From NCBI GenBank assembly GCA_003539495.1, contig DPPB01000010.1, forward strand, positions 19,669 through 83,668: a DNA stretch of 64,000 bases, given 5' to 3'. The position numbers and the translations under genes were made by a program. Origin of the DNA: Oscillibacter sp. GTDB taxonomy: Bacteria; Bacillota; Clostridia; Oscillospirales; Oscillospiraceae. The stretch's first letter is position 1. Every line of letters starts with the position of its first letter. Positions 51,434 to 59,363 of the stretch are shown one piece after another. The notes under the pieces are model-generated. The model was not told where the DNA came from. It made no database searches and was given only the letters and a program-made list of their open reading frames with translations.

Positions 51434-52684
51434 ATGAAGACTCGTAATGGTCTGTTTGCCGATGTCCCCGAAAATCTGTGGAACGATTGGCATTGGCAGG
51501 TCGCCAACCGCGCTGAGACAGTTGAGGATCTGAAGCGCTACATGACCCTGACTCCCGATGAAGAAGCTGGCGTTGCCAAGACTTTGGGCAAGCTGCGCAT
51601 GGCAGTGACTCCTTACTATCTGTCCCTGATCGACCTGGACGATCCCTTTGATCCCATCCGCAAGATGGCTATCCCCCGGGCCGAGGAGCTGGAATATGCC
51701 GACTATGAGGACGCCGATCCCCTGCACGAGGATACTGACTCCCCCACCCCCGGCCTGACGCACCGCTATCCCGACCGCGTGCTGCTGCTCATCACCGACC
51801 AGTGCTCCATGTACTGCCGTCACTGCACCCGTCGTCGTTTCGCCGGTCAGAATGACTGCGAAGTGCCTATGGCTCAGATCGACAAGTGCATCGACTATGT
51901 GGCCGCTCATCCTGAGGTTCGCGACGTGCTGCTGTCCGGCGGCGATTGCCTGATGGTGGATGATGACAACCTGGAGTACATCATCAAGCGCCTGCGCGCC
52001 ATTCCTCACGTGGAGATCGTTCGTCTGGGCTCCCGCACCCCCGTGGTGTGCCCCCAGCGTATTACTCCGGAGCTGTGCAACATGCTGAAGAAGTATCATC
52101 CCATCTGGCTGAATACCCACTTCAACACCCCCAAGGAGTTCTCTCCCGAGGCTGCCAAGGCCTGCGCTATGCTGGCTGACGCCGGTATTCCCCTGGGCAA
52201 CCAGTCCGTGCTGCTGGCCGGCGTGAATGATTGCATCCATGTGATGATGGATCTGGTTCACGGCCTGGTGCAGATGCGTGTGCGCCCCTATTACATCTAT
52301 GCCTGCGATCCTTCTCTGGGTCTGAGCCACTTCCGTACCCCCGTTTCCAAGGGCATCGAGATCATGGAGGCCCTGCGCGGCCATACCTCCGGCTACTGCA
52401 TCCCCACCTTCGTGGTGGACGCCCCCGGCGGCGGCGGCAAGACCCCCGTTATGCCCAACTACCTGATTTCCGAGACTCCCCGCAAGGTTATCCTGCGTAA
52501 CTTCGAGGGTGTTATCACCTCTTACACTCAGCCTGAGCACTATGTGCAGAACTGCCACTGCGATGTCTGCATGGGCAAGAAGAAGGTGGAGAAGACCGGT
52601 GTTGCATGGGTCGCCGAGGGCACCAAGCAGCGTTATCTGGAGCCCACCAAGCTGCTGCGTAACGAGCGCCACGTGAAGAAGTAA
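51434..52684 (+). CDS. kamA: L-lysine 2,3-aminomutase
   Basis: Radical-SAM, PLP-dependent enzyme that moves the alpha-amino group of lysine to make L-beta-lysine, the first step of the pathway. The [4Fe-4S]/SAM cysteines are Cys124, Cys128 and Cys131 in DQCSMYCRHCTRRRF, and the PLP lysine is Lys336 in DAPGGGGKTPVMPN; both are one residue off the well-studied Clostridium subterminale numbering. At 416 aa it is full length. AAAGGAG precedes the start. Confidence 0.97.
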   Translation: MKTRNGLFADVPENLWNDWHWQVANRAETVEDLKRYMTLTPDEEAGVAKTLGKLRMAVTPYYLSLIDLDDPFDPIRKMAIPRAEELEYADYEDADPLHEDTDSPTPGLTHRYPDRVLLLITDQCSMYCRHCTRRRFAGQNDCEVPMAQIDKCIDYVAAHPEVRDVLLSGGDCLMVDDDNLEYIIKRLRAIPHVEIVRLGSRTPVVCPQRITPELCNMLKKYHPIWLNTHFNTPKEFSPEAAKACAMLADAGIPLGNQSVLLAGVNDCIHVMMDLVHGLVQMRVRPYYIYACDPSLGLSHFRTPVSKGIEIMEALRGHTSGYCIPTFVVDAPGGGGKTPVMPNYLISETPRKVILRNFEGVITSYTQPEHYVQNCHCDVCMGKKKVEKTGVAWVAEGTKQRYLEPTKLLRNERHVKK

Positions 52685-52701
52685 GGTAAAGAGGTAAAAA
52701 T

Positions 52702-54264
52702 ATGGAAAGCAAACTCGGCTTGAATTTTGATCTGGTCGAAAAGGCTCGTACATCCGCTGCCAATGTGGCAGCGGATGTGCAGGGCTTTATTGACCAGCAT
52801 ACCACGGTTACCGTGGAGCGCGCCGTCTGCCGTCTGCTGGGCATCGACGGCGTGAATGAGATGGACGTCCCCATGCCCAACGTGCTGGTGGACCATCTGC
52901 TGGCGACTTCTCTGCTGCCCGCCGGCGCCGCTTGGGCCATCGGTAACGCTATGGTGGAGACCGGTAAGGATCCCCAGGGTGTGGCTGAGGCTGTGGACAG
53001 CGGCGAGCTGGATCTTTCCAAGCTCCCCGCCCATTCCGACAGCGAGATCCGCGCGGCCATCACCCCTGTGGTGAACGCCACCGTGGAGCGCATCAACAAG
53101 AACGTTGCCAAGCGCAACGCTTACCTAAAGGAGTGGGGCGACAAGGAAGGCCCCTACCTGTATATCATCGTGGCCACCGGTAATATCTATGAGGATATTA
53201 TCCAGGCCAAGGCCGGCGCCAAGCAGGGTGCCGACATCATCGCTGTGATCCGTACCACCGGCCAATCTCTGCTGGACTATGTGCCTTATGGCGCTACCAC
53301 CGAGGGCTTCGGCGGCACCTACGCCACTCAGGAGAACTTCCGCCTGATGCGCGCCGCTCTGGACGAGGTGGGCGAGGAGCAGCACCGCTACATCCGCCTG
53401 TGCAACTATTGCTCCGGCCTGTGTATGCCCGAGATCGCCGCTATGGGCGCTCTGGAGCGCCTGGATGTTATGCTGAACGATGCTCTCTACGGCATCCTGT
53501 TCCGCGACATCAACATGCAGCGCACCATCGTAGACCAGTACTTCTCCCGTGTTATCAACGGCTACGCCGGCGTTATCATCAACACCGGTGAGGATAACTA
53601 TCTGACCACCGACGACGCTATTACCGCCGCCCATACGGTGCTGGCCTCTCAGTTCCTGAACGAGGCCTTTGCCAAGGACGCCGGTATGCGCGAGGAGCAG
53701 ATGGGTCTGGGCCACGCCTTTGAGATGGATCCCTCTGTGGAGAATACCTTCCTGTATGAGCTGGCACAGGCACAGATGGCCCGCGAGATCTTCCCCAATG
53801 CGCCGCTGAAGTACATGCCGCCCACCAAGTTCATGACCGGCAACATCTTCCGTGGCCACATCCAGGACGCGCTGTTCAACATGGTCACTATCCTGACCAA
53901 TCAGCGCCTGTGCCTGCTTGGTATGATGACCGAGGCTATCCATACGCCGTTTATGTCCGACCGTGCTTTGTCCATTGAGAACGCACAGTATATCTTCCGC
54001 ACTATGAAGGATCTGGGCAGCGAGCTGACCTACAAAGAGAACGGCATCATCCGCAACCGCGCCAACGAGGTGCTGACCAAGGCCACCGACCTGCTGGCTG
54101 ACATCGAGAAGCTGGGCCTGTTCACCACCATCGAGAAGGGTATCTTCGCCGATGTAAAGCGTCCCAAGGACGGCGGTAAGGGCCTGGCCGGCGTTGTGGT
54201 CAAGGACGACAAATACTTCAACCCCTTCGTTGAAGTCATGAAAGGCAAGGTGGCAGCAGAATGA
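52702..54264 (+). CDS. kamD: lysine 5,6-aminomutase alpha subunit
   Basis: Large subunit of the adenosylcobalamin- and PLP-dependent beta-lysine 5,6-aminomutase, forming the TIM-barrel that encloses the radical chemistry. The 520-aa length, the N-terminal LGLNFDLVEKARTSAANVA, and the barrel segment VATGNIYEDIIQAKAGAKQG fit the family. Overlaps kamE by 4 bases (ATGA), consistent with tight stoichiometry. Confidence 0.95.
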   Translation: MESKLGLNFDLVEKARTSAANVAADVQGFIDQHTTVTVERAVCRLLGIDGVNEMDVPMPNVLVDHLLATSLLPAGAAWAIGNAMVETGKDPQGVAEAVDSGELDLSKLPAHSDSEIRAAITPVVNATVERINKNVAKRNAYLKEWGDKEGPYLYIIVATGNIYEDIIQAKAGAKQGADIIAVIRTTGQSLLDYVPYGATTEGFGGTYATQENFRLMRAALDEVGEEQHRYIRLCNYCSGLCMPEIAAMGALERLDVMLNDALYGILFRDINMQRTIVDQYFSRVINGYAGVIINTGEDNYLTTDDAITAAHTVLASQFLNEAFAKDAGMREEQMGLGHAFEMDPSVENTFLYELAQAQMAREIFPNAPLKYMPPTKFMTGNIFRGHIQDALFNMVTILTNQRLCLLGMMTEAIHTPFMSDRALSIENAQYIFRTMKDLGSELTYKENGIIRNRANEVLTKATDLLADIEKLGLFTTIEKGIFADVKRPKDGGKGLAGVVVKDDKYFNPFVEVMKGKVAAE

Positions 54265-55049
54265 GTAGCGGACTGTATAATACCCATAAGATCGATTTCG
54301 ATACCACACTGGATCTGACCCGCCTGAAGCCATATGGCGACACCATGAACGACGGTAAGGTGCAGACCAGCTTCACCCTGCCCATTAAGGATGATGAGCG
54401 CGGCGAAGAGGCTGCCCGTCAGATTGCCAAGAAGATGGGCCTGGAAGAGCCCAACGTGGCTTACCACGCCGCCCTGGATAAGGAGTTTACCTTCTATGTG
54501 GTTTACGGCAGCTGCGTGCATTCCGTGAACTATGAGGACATCCATGTCATCACCGTGGAGTCTGATGTCATGAGCATGGAGGAAACCAACGACTACATCC
54601 GTGAGCACATCGGCCGCAAGGTCGTGATGGTGGGTGCCTCCACCGGCACCGACGCCCACACTGTGGGCATTGACGCCATCATGAACCGTAAGGGCTTTGC
54701 CGGCCACTACGGTCTGGAGCGCTACGAGATGATCGAGGCGTACAACCTGGGCTCCCAGGTCCCCAACGAGGACTTCATCAAGAAGGCGCTGGAGCTGCAC
54801 GCCGACGTGCTTCTGGTTTCCCAGACCGTTACCCAGAAGGATGTGCATATCCAAAACCTTACCAACCTCATCGAACTGCTGGAGGCCGAGGGCCTGCGTG
54901 ACAAGTTCGTGGTCTGCTGCGGCGGTCCCCGAATCACTCATGAGCTGGCCAAGGAGCTGGGCTATGATGCCGGCTTCGGCGCCGGAAAATACGCAGACGA
55001 CGTGGCGTCCTTCGCTGTAACCGAAATGGTCAAGCGCGGCATGAAATAA
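54261..55049 (+). CDS. kamE: lysine 5,6-aminomutase beta subunit
   Basis: Carries the cobalamin-binding Rossmann domain and the PLP-anchoring lysine. In GASTGTDAHTVGIDAIMNRK the base-off ligand is His133 and the PLP lysine is Lys144, exactly the numbering reported for the Clostridium sticklandii enzyme. 262 aa, normal. Ends before a 10-bp hairpin (55065-55095) and cobO. Confidence 0.96.
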   Translation: MSSGLYNTHKIDFDTTLDLTRLKPYGDTMNDGKVQTSFTLPIKDDERGEEAARQIAKKMGLEEPNVAYHAALDKEFTFYVVYGSCVHSVNYEDIHVITVESDVMSMEETNDYIREHIGRKVVMVGASTGTDAHTVGIDAIMNRKGFAGHYGLERYEMIEAYNLGSQVPNEDFIKKALELHADVLLVSQTVTQKDVHIQNLTNLIELLEAEGLRDKFVVCCGGPRITHELAKELGYDAGFGAGKYADDVASFAVTEMVKRGMK

Positions 55050-55064
55050 GATGCATGAATTCAG

Positions 55065-55095
55065 ACGGCCATGAGAGACCCCCTTTCATGGCCGT
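55065..55095 (+). terminator. possible attenuator between kamE and cobO
   Basis: ACGGCCATGA and TCATGGCCGT form a perfect 10-bp stem with an 11-base loop, followed only by TTAG. It may lower cobO transcription relative to kamDE rather than stop it. Confidence 0.4.
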
Positions 55096-55124
55096 TTAGT
55101 CTGTACGAAAAAAGGAGAAGCAAA

Positions 55125-55655
55125 ATGGAAAAGGCGAGGATACATATTTACTGCGGCGACGGCAAGGGAAAGACCACGGCGGCCATTGGCCTGAGCGTGC
55201 GATCCTGCGGCCGGGGCTGGCCGGTGGTTTTAAGCCAATTTTTGAAGGGCTCTACCAGCGGCGAACTGAATGTGCTCCGCAATTTGCCCAACTACCACTA
55301 CGTCGAAGCGCCTACGACCACCTGCAAGTTCGTTTTTCAGATGGACGACCAGGAGAAAATGGAGTATAGCCAGCAGGTGCGCCAGCACTTTGCCGACACG
55401 GTGGAGGCAGTGAAAAAGTATCACGCTAAGCTCCTGGTCATGGACGAGGTGCTGGACGCGGTGGCCATGGGCATGCTCAGTGACGAGGCTCTGGCCGAAT
55501 TTTTGAGGAACCGTCCGGAGGATTTGGAGGTGGTCATGACAGGCCGCGCCCCTACGCCCTGCACCGATCCCCTGGCCGACTACATCACTCGTATGCAGAA
55601 GGTCCGCCACCCCTTTGATAAGGGGCTCAATGCCCGCCTGGGTGTGGAGTTCTGA
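55125..55655 (+). CDS. cobO: corrinoid adenosyltransferase (CobO/BtuR)
   Basis: Transfers the adenosyl group from ATP to cob(I)alamin. P-loop CGDGKGKTTAAIGLSVR near the N-terminus, PVVLSQFLKGSTSGEL, and the LLVMDEVLDAV Walker B-like segment are typical. 176 aa, normal. The start behind AAAAGGAG is used rather than an upstream in-frame ATG without a site. It directly follows kamDE, whose enzyme needs adenosylcobalamin, so it should supply or renew that cofactor. Confidence 0.93.
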   Translation: MEKARIHIYCGDGKGKTTAAIGLSVRSCGRGWPVVLSQFLKGSTSGELNVLRNLPNYHYVEAPTTTCKFVFQMDDQEKMEYSQQVRQHFADTVEAVKKYHAKLLVMDEVLDAVAMGMLSDEALAEFLRNRPEDLEVVMTGRAPTPCTDPLADYITRMQKVRHPFDKGLNARLGVEF

Positions 55656-55687
55656 GGAGGAAGGCCGGGAGGATATACCGCTATCCC

Positions 55688-55716
55688 TTGCATTTGCAGC
55701 CTAACCATGTTACAAT
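55688..55716 (+). promoter_or_regulatory. internal promoter before the CoA-transferase genes
   Basis: TTGCAT (55688-55693), 17 bp, TACAAT (55711-55716), about 57 bases before the subunit A start. It would allow the CoA-transferase to be made without lysine. Confidence 0.55.
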
Positions 55717-55773
55717 TGGATAGTAAACAAATACCCATTGTTTAGACCCTTAAATTAATAAGGAGGAATAGAA

Positions 55774-56466
55774 ATGGCAAAGAAACCTGTACTGACTGCC
55801 GCTGAGGCAGCAAAAATGATTCCCGATGGTGCCACCGTTATGTGCGGCGGCTTCCTGGCCTGCGGCCAGGCCCGTGCCATCGTGAAGGAGCTGGTGAAGC
55901 TGGGCACCAAGGACCTGACTCTCATCGCCAATGATATGGGCCGCGCTGTGGGCCCCAAGGGTGAGGAGTTCTTCGGCATTGCCGAGCTGATCCATAACCA
56001 CCAGGTCAAGCGCATCATTGCCACCCATGTGGGCATGACCCCCGAGGTGGGCCAGCAGAACACCGAGGGCACTCTGGAAGTGAACCTGCTGCCCCAGGGC
56101 ACTCTGGCTGAGTGCATCCGTGCCGGCGGTGCCGGTCTGGGCGGTGTGCTGACTCCCGTGGGCGTGGATACCCTTATCGAGGAGAGCCCCTTCTGCATGG
56201 GCAAGGAGACCATCGACGGCAAGCAGTATTTGAAGATGAAGCCCATCCATGCTGACTTTGCTCTGCTGGGCACCTATAAGTGCGATGAGTTCGGTAACTG
56301 CTGGTACAAGGGCACCATGCGCAACTTCAATGTGGTTATGGCCACCGCCGCTGACACCGTCATCGCCGAATGCGAATACATCGTCCCTGTGGGCGATATC
56401 GAGCCCGAGAACATTCATACCTATGGTATGTGCGTTGACTACATCGTGGAAGGAGACAGAAAGTAA
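55774..56466 (+). CDS. atoD: butyrate/acetoacetate CoA-transferase subunit A
   Basis: Class I CoA-transferase alpha subunit: AAEAAKMIPDGATVMCGGF, then GAGLGGVLTPVGVDTLIEES and MKPIHADFALLGTYKCDEFG. In lysine fermentation the pair moves CoA from butyryl-CoA to acetoacetate, releasing butyrate and regenerating acetoacetyl-CoA. 230 aa. AAGGAGG precedes the start; the last base of its stop is shared with the ATG of subunit B. Exact substrate is inferred from context. Confidence 0.92.
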   Translation: MAKKPVLTAAEAAKMIPDGATVMCGGFLACGQARAIVKELVKLGTKDLTLIANDMGRAVGPKGEEFFGIAELIHNHQVKRIIATHVGMTPEVGQQNTEGTLEVNLLPQGTLAECIRAGGAGLGGVLTPVGVDTLIEESPFCMGKETIDGKQYLKMKPIHADFALLGTYKCDEFGNCWYKGTMRNFNVVMATAADTVIAECEYIVPVGDIEPENIHTYGMCVDYIVEGDRK

Positions 56467-57134
56467 TGGAAAAGTCTGAAATCAAAGCCTTTATTGCCAA
56501 GCGCTGCGCAAAAGAGCTGAAGGACGGCGATGTCGTCAATCTGGGTATCGGCCTGCCCACCATGATCCCCTCCTACCTGCCCGAGGGCGTTGAGCTGATC
56601 ATCCACGCTGAGTTGGGTATCGTCTCTGCCGGTGCTACCCCCAAAGAGGGCGATGCTAACTATGATCCCTACCACGTCATCGACGCCGGCGGCGGCGTTG
56701 CCAGCGTGGCTTTCGGCGGCGGCTTCATTGATTCCGCTACCAACTTCGGCCTGATTCGCGGCGGCCATGTGGACGCCTGCTTCCTGGGCGCTCTGGAAGT
56801 GGATGCCCAGGGTAACCTGGCCAACTGGATCATTCCCGGCAAGAAGATGCCCGGTATGGGCGGCGCTATGGACCTGTGCGTGGGTGCTAAGCACTGCATC
56901 ATCTGCATGGAGCACACCGCCAAGGGCAACCCCAAGATCTTTGAGAAGTGCCGCCTGCCCCTGACCGCCTCCCACTGCGTCAATAAGATCATCACCGAGA
57001 TGTGCGTGCTGGAGGTTACTCCTGAGGGTCTGCTGATGACCGAGATCAATCCCGAGTTCACCGTGGACCAGGTGAAGGCCGCTACCGCTGCCCCCATCAC
57101 CGTCGCTGCGAACCTTAAGAGCATGGTTGATTGA
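56466..57134 (+). CDS. atoA: butyrate/acetoacetate CoA-transferase subunit B
   Basis: Beta subunit bearing the catalytic glutamate, here in LIIHAELGIVSAG (about residue 49). VVNLGIGLPTMIPSYLPEG and GGHVDACFLGALEVDAQGNL are family motifs. 222 aa, normal. Overlaps subunit A by one base. Last gene of the lysine region; a long hairpin terminator follows. Confidence 0.93.
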   Translation: MEKSEIKAFIAKRCAKELKDGDVVNLGIGLPTMIPSYLPEGVELIIHAELGIVSAGATPKEGDANYDPYHVIDAGGGVASVAFGGGFIDSATNFGLIRGGHVDACFLGALEVDAQGNLANWIIPGKKMPGMGGAMDLCVGAKHCIICMEHTAKGNPKIFEKCRLPLTASHCVNKIITEMCVLEVTPEGLLMTEINPEFTVDQVKAATAAPITVAANLKSMVD

Positions 57135-57226
57135 TTCCCCTCATTTGCTCCAATAAGCTGCAGCGCAGCTGCGGACCTATAGCGCAATATTGAGCGGGCC
57201 AAGCTATCAGGCATAGCAAGGACATG

Positions 57227-57276
57227 AAATAATCACCGAGAGAAGTCTGTGGAGGACTTTTCCCGGTGATTATTTT
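57227..57276 (+). terminator. terminator of the lysine fermentation region
   Basis: AAATAATCACCG and CGGTGATTATTT form a 12-bp stem with an inner AAGTC/GGACTT hairpin, ending in TTTT. It starts about 95 bases after the CoA-transferase stop. Confidence 0.8.
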
Positions 57277-57374
57277 GCATCTGAATCCTGATTGCCGATC
57301 CATTTTTACAAGGCTTATTCTGCAGGATTTTCAAATAGTGTGGCATTTGCAATAGAAAAATAGAGATAAAAAGC

Positions 57375-57380
57375 TATAAT
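57375..57380 (+). promoter_or_regulatory. -10 element of the FTR-like gene
   Basis: TATAAT, 34 bases before the GTG start. No -35 at standard spacing. Confidence 0.45.
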
Positions 57381-57413
57381 AGGGATAATAATAAGCAGCG
57401 GGAGGTGCATTTT

Positions 57414-57617
57414 GTGAAAGTAATTTTGAACCCAGATCAGGAAATTGTCAAAACCGTCCGGGAGGGTCTTAAACGCACCGGGGGCTACTGCCCCTGCCGC
57501 CTGGAGCGGACGGAGGACACCAAGTGCATGTGCAAGGAGTTCAAAGACCAGATCAGTGATCCCAATTACGAGGGCTTCTGCCACTGCATGCTCTACTATA
57601 AGTCACTAAAGGATTGA
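57414..57617 (+). CDS. ferredoxin:thioredoxin reductase catalytic-subunit-like protein (67 aa)
   Basis: Three Cys-x-Cys pairs, YCPCRLER, KCMCKEF and FCHCMLYY, reproduce the cysteine pattern of the FTR catalytic subunit, which holds a [4Fe-4S] cluster beside a redox disulfide and passes ferredoxin electrons to thioredoxin. It is shorter than plant FTR and has no variable subunit nearby. Start is a GTG eight bases after GGGAGG. A thioredoxin gene follows 105 bases on, so the two probably form one ferredoxin-driven thiol system. Confidence 0.85.
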   Translation: MKVILNPDQEIVKTVREGLKRTGGYCPCRLERTEDTKCMCKEFKDQISDPNYEGFCHCMLYYKSLKD

Positions 57618-57722
57618 TTATACCATCGTTTCACAAGGGCGGATACGGCCTTGATGGGCAGAAATGCGCCCATGCTGTGTCAGGCTTCTCGTTAAACGGC
57701 GGTAAGAAAGGATATGATAACA

Positions 57723-58040
57723 ATGGCTGAGATTAAGATCACCGCAGAAAACTTTGAAAAGGAAGTGCTGCAAGCCCAGGAGCCGGTGTTGGTGGATTTT
57801 TGGGCGGATTGGTGCGGCCCGTGCCGGATGCTTGGGCCCGTTTTGGAGGAGATCGCCCGGGATTACGAGGGCAGCCTGCGGGTGGGCAAGGTGAATGTGG
57901 ACGAGCAGCTGGCCTTAGCCCAGCGGTTCGGCGTGTCCAGTATTCCGCTGCTGATTCTTTTTAAAAATGGGCGGCCTGTGGCCAAAGCCCTGGGCTACCG
58001 CCCCAAGGCAGAGATCCAGGAGCTGCTGAAGGACTTGTGA
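57723..58040 (+). CDS. trxA: thioredoxin
   Basis: Thiol-disulfide oxidoreductase with the classical WCGPC active site in VDFWADWCGPCRMLGP and the cis-proline region SSIPLLILFKNG. 105 aa, normal. Start at ATGGCTGAG, which has AAAGGA at better distance than an ATG three codons earlier. Located after an FTR-like gene that may reduce it. Its stop abuts the convergent HAD gene without a gap. Confidence 0.95.
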   Translation: MAEIKITAENFEKEVLQAQEPVLVDFWADWCGPCRMLGPVLEEIARDYEGSLRVGKVNVDEQLALAQRFGVSSIPLLILFKNGRPVAKALGYRPKAEIQELLKDL

Positions 58041-58673
58041 TCATTTTTCCAGCAGCTCGGTGAAGCTGTGGATATAGCCGTCGCAGATGGACCGCATTTC
58101 CGCCTCCGAAACATCAAAATATGGGTCATACACGCCCACGGCGTGCATCCCCGCAGCCTTTGCACCCCGGCAGGCGTCCACCGAGTCGTCATACAGGGTA
58201 CAATCCGCGGGATGCACGCCGCATTTTTTGGCCGCCAGCAGAAAAATATCCGGGTCCTTTTTATCCAGGTTCAGGTCGTGGGCAAAGAAAATGGTCTCGA
58301 AATACTCCATTAGGCCCAGGTGCGTCAGGGCGCTGCGGCAGTGGGCAGGCACAGCGGAGGTGAGGACGATCATCCGTTCCCCCTTGCGGCGACACTGGTC
58401 CAGATACGCCCGGACGCCGGGCTTCGCCGGCACACGGGTGGCATAAGCATCTCCGGCCATTTCCATCCACTCGGCCATGATCTCCTCGGTGCTCTCCTGC
58501 AAATTGCAGTAGGCCTTGGTGAATACCGCCGCCTTGGGGAATATGGTGTGGGCCACGCCCTGGTAGTACTCCTTGGTGTAGGGGAAGCCGCGCTTTTTCA
58601 AAAAAGCAATGTCCACCTCCCGCCAAACGCCGTTGGAGTCGATGAGGGTTCCATCCATGTCAAAAATCAGCAT
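58041..58673 (-). CDS. HAD-superfamily phosphatase (210 aa)
   Basis: Motif I LIFDMDGTLIDSNG at the N-terminus, motif II VLTSAVPAH, and motif III/IV around KKDPDIFLLAAKKCGV and TLYDDSVDACRGAKAAGMHA. A small helical cap follows motif I. The substrate is a sugar phosphate or similar, not definable here. Start at ATGCTGATTTTT behind GGAAAGG; it overlaps the upstream DNA glycosylase gene by 7 bases. Confidence 0.9.
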   Translation of the reverse strand: MLIFDMDGTLIDSNGVWREVDIAFLKKRGFPYTKEYYQGVAHTIFPKAAVFTKAYCNLQESTEEIMAEWMEMAGDAYATRVPAKPGVRAYLDQCRRKGERMIVLTSAVPAHCRSALTHLGLMEYFETIFFAHDLNLDKKDPDIFLLAAKKCGVHPADCTLYDDSVDACRGAKAAGMHAVGVYDPYFDVSEAEMRSICDGYIHSFTELLEK

Positions 58674-59296
58674 ATTTTTTTCCTTTCCAGCCAAAACCGC
58701 CAGGGGAAGTCTACGGCTTCCTCAGCGTAGTCGATACCAATGCGCTTGCCGGTATGCAGGATATACTCTGCCGGCGGAGCCGGGGGGAGGCCGATGTCCT
58801 CCGGCGAATCGCAGAGAAAGAGTGTGTCCCCGGTGAGGTCCAGCCCGTTTTCCTGCCGGCTAAGTCCCAAAGCCCGGCAGCATTTGCCCGGCCCGTTGAG
58901 AAAATTCTTTCGCTGGTAGGTGCTCAGCTGCGACAGAGGCCTTCCGTACCGCAGGAGGCTCATCTGCTCCGTGCCCCACACCGGCTCCAGGCCCCGCAGC
59001 AGCACGGCGGAGGGTTCACCCTCCGGCTCCGTGACAAAGTTCAGGCAGCAGTGCATTCCATAGATCAGGTAGATGTACGCATGGCCCGGGGGACCGAACA
59101 TAACGGCGTTGCGCTGGGTCCTGTGATAGCCATAGGCGTGGGCGGCCTTGTCCACCGCGCCCACATAGGCCTCCGTTTCCACGATGCGGCAAACCAGGGG
59201 TTGGCCCTGCCACATGCGCACAAGGTATCTCCCCAGGAGATCCCGGGCAATGGAGACTGTATCGCCGATATATTTTTCCTGCGGAAGCTTTGACAT
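58667..59296 (-). CDS. 3-methyladenine DNA glycosylase (AAG/MPG family)
   Basis: Excises alkylated purines from DNA. AAG-fold motifs: ARDLLGRYLVR, CRIVETEAYVGAVDKAAHAY, FGPPGHAYIYLIYGMHCCLN and FLNGPGKCCRALG. 209 aa, normal for the bacterial form. GAGGTGAG precedes the start. Divergent from rarD. Confidence 0.94.
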   Translation of the reverse strand: MSKLPQEKYIGDTVSIARDLLGRYLVRMWQGQPLVCRIVETEAYVGAVDKAAHAYGYHRTQRNAVMFGPPGHAYIYLIYGMHCCLNFVTEPEGEPSAVLLRGLEPVWGTEQMSLLRYGRPLSQLSTYQRKNFLNGPGKCCRALGLSRQENGLDLTGDTLFLCDSPEDIGLPPAPPAEYILHTGKRIGIDYAEEAVDFPWRFWLERKKIC

Positions 59297-59363
59297 TTTC
59301 TCACCTCGGTGGTATCATCATACCATTATTGCAGAGATCTGTAAATATGAAAGAGGTGGCCGT

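Noticed and set aside
57135..57226. tRNA or small RNA gene after the CoA-transferase genes
   Set aside because: No cloverleaf or known RNA motif; only short GC-rich stems before the terminator.
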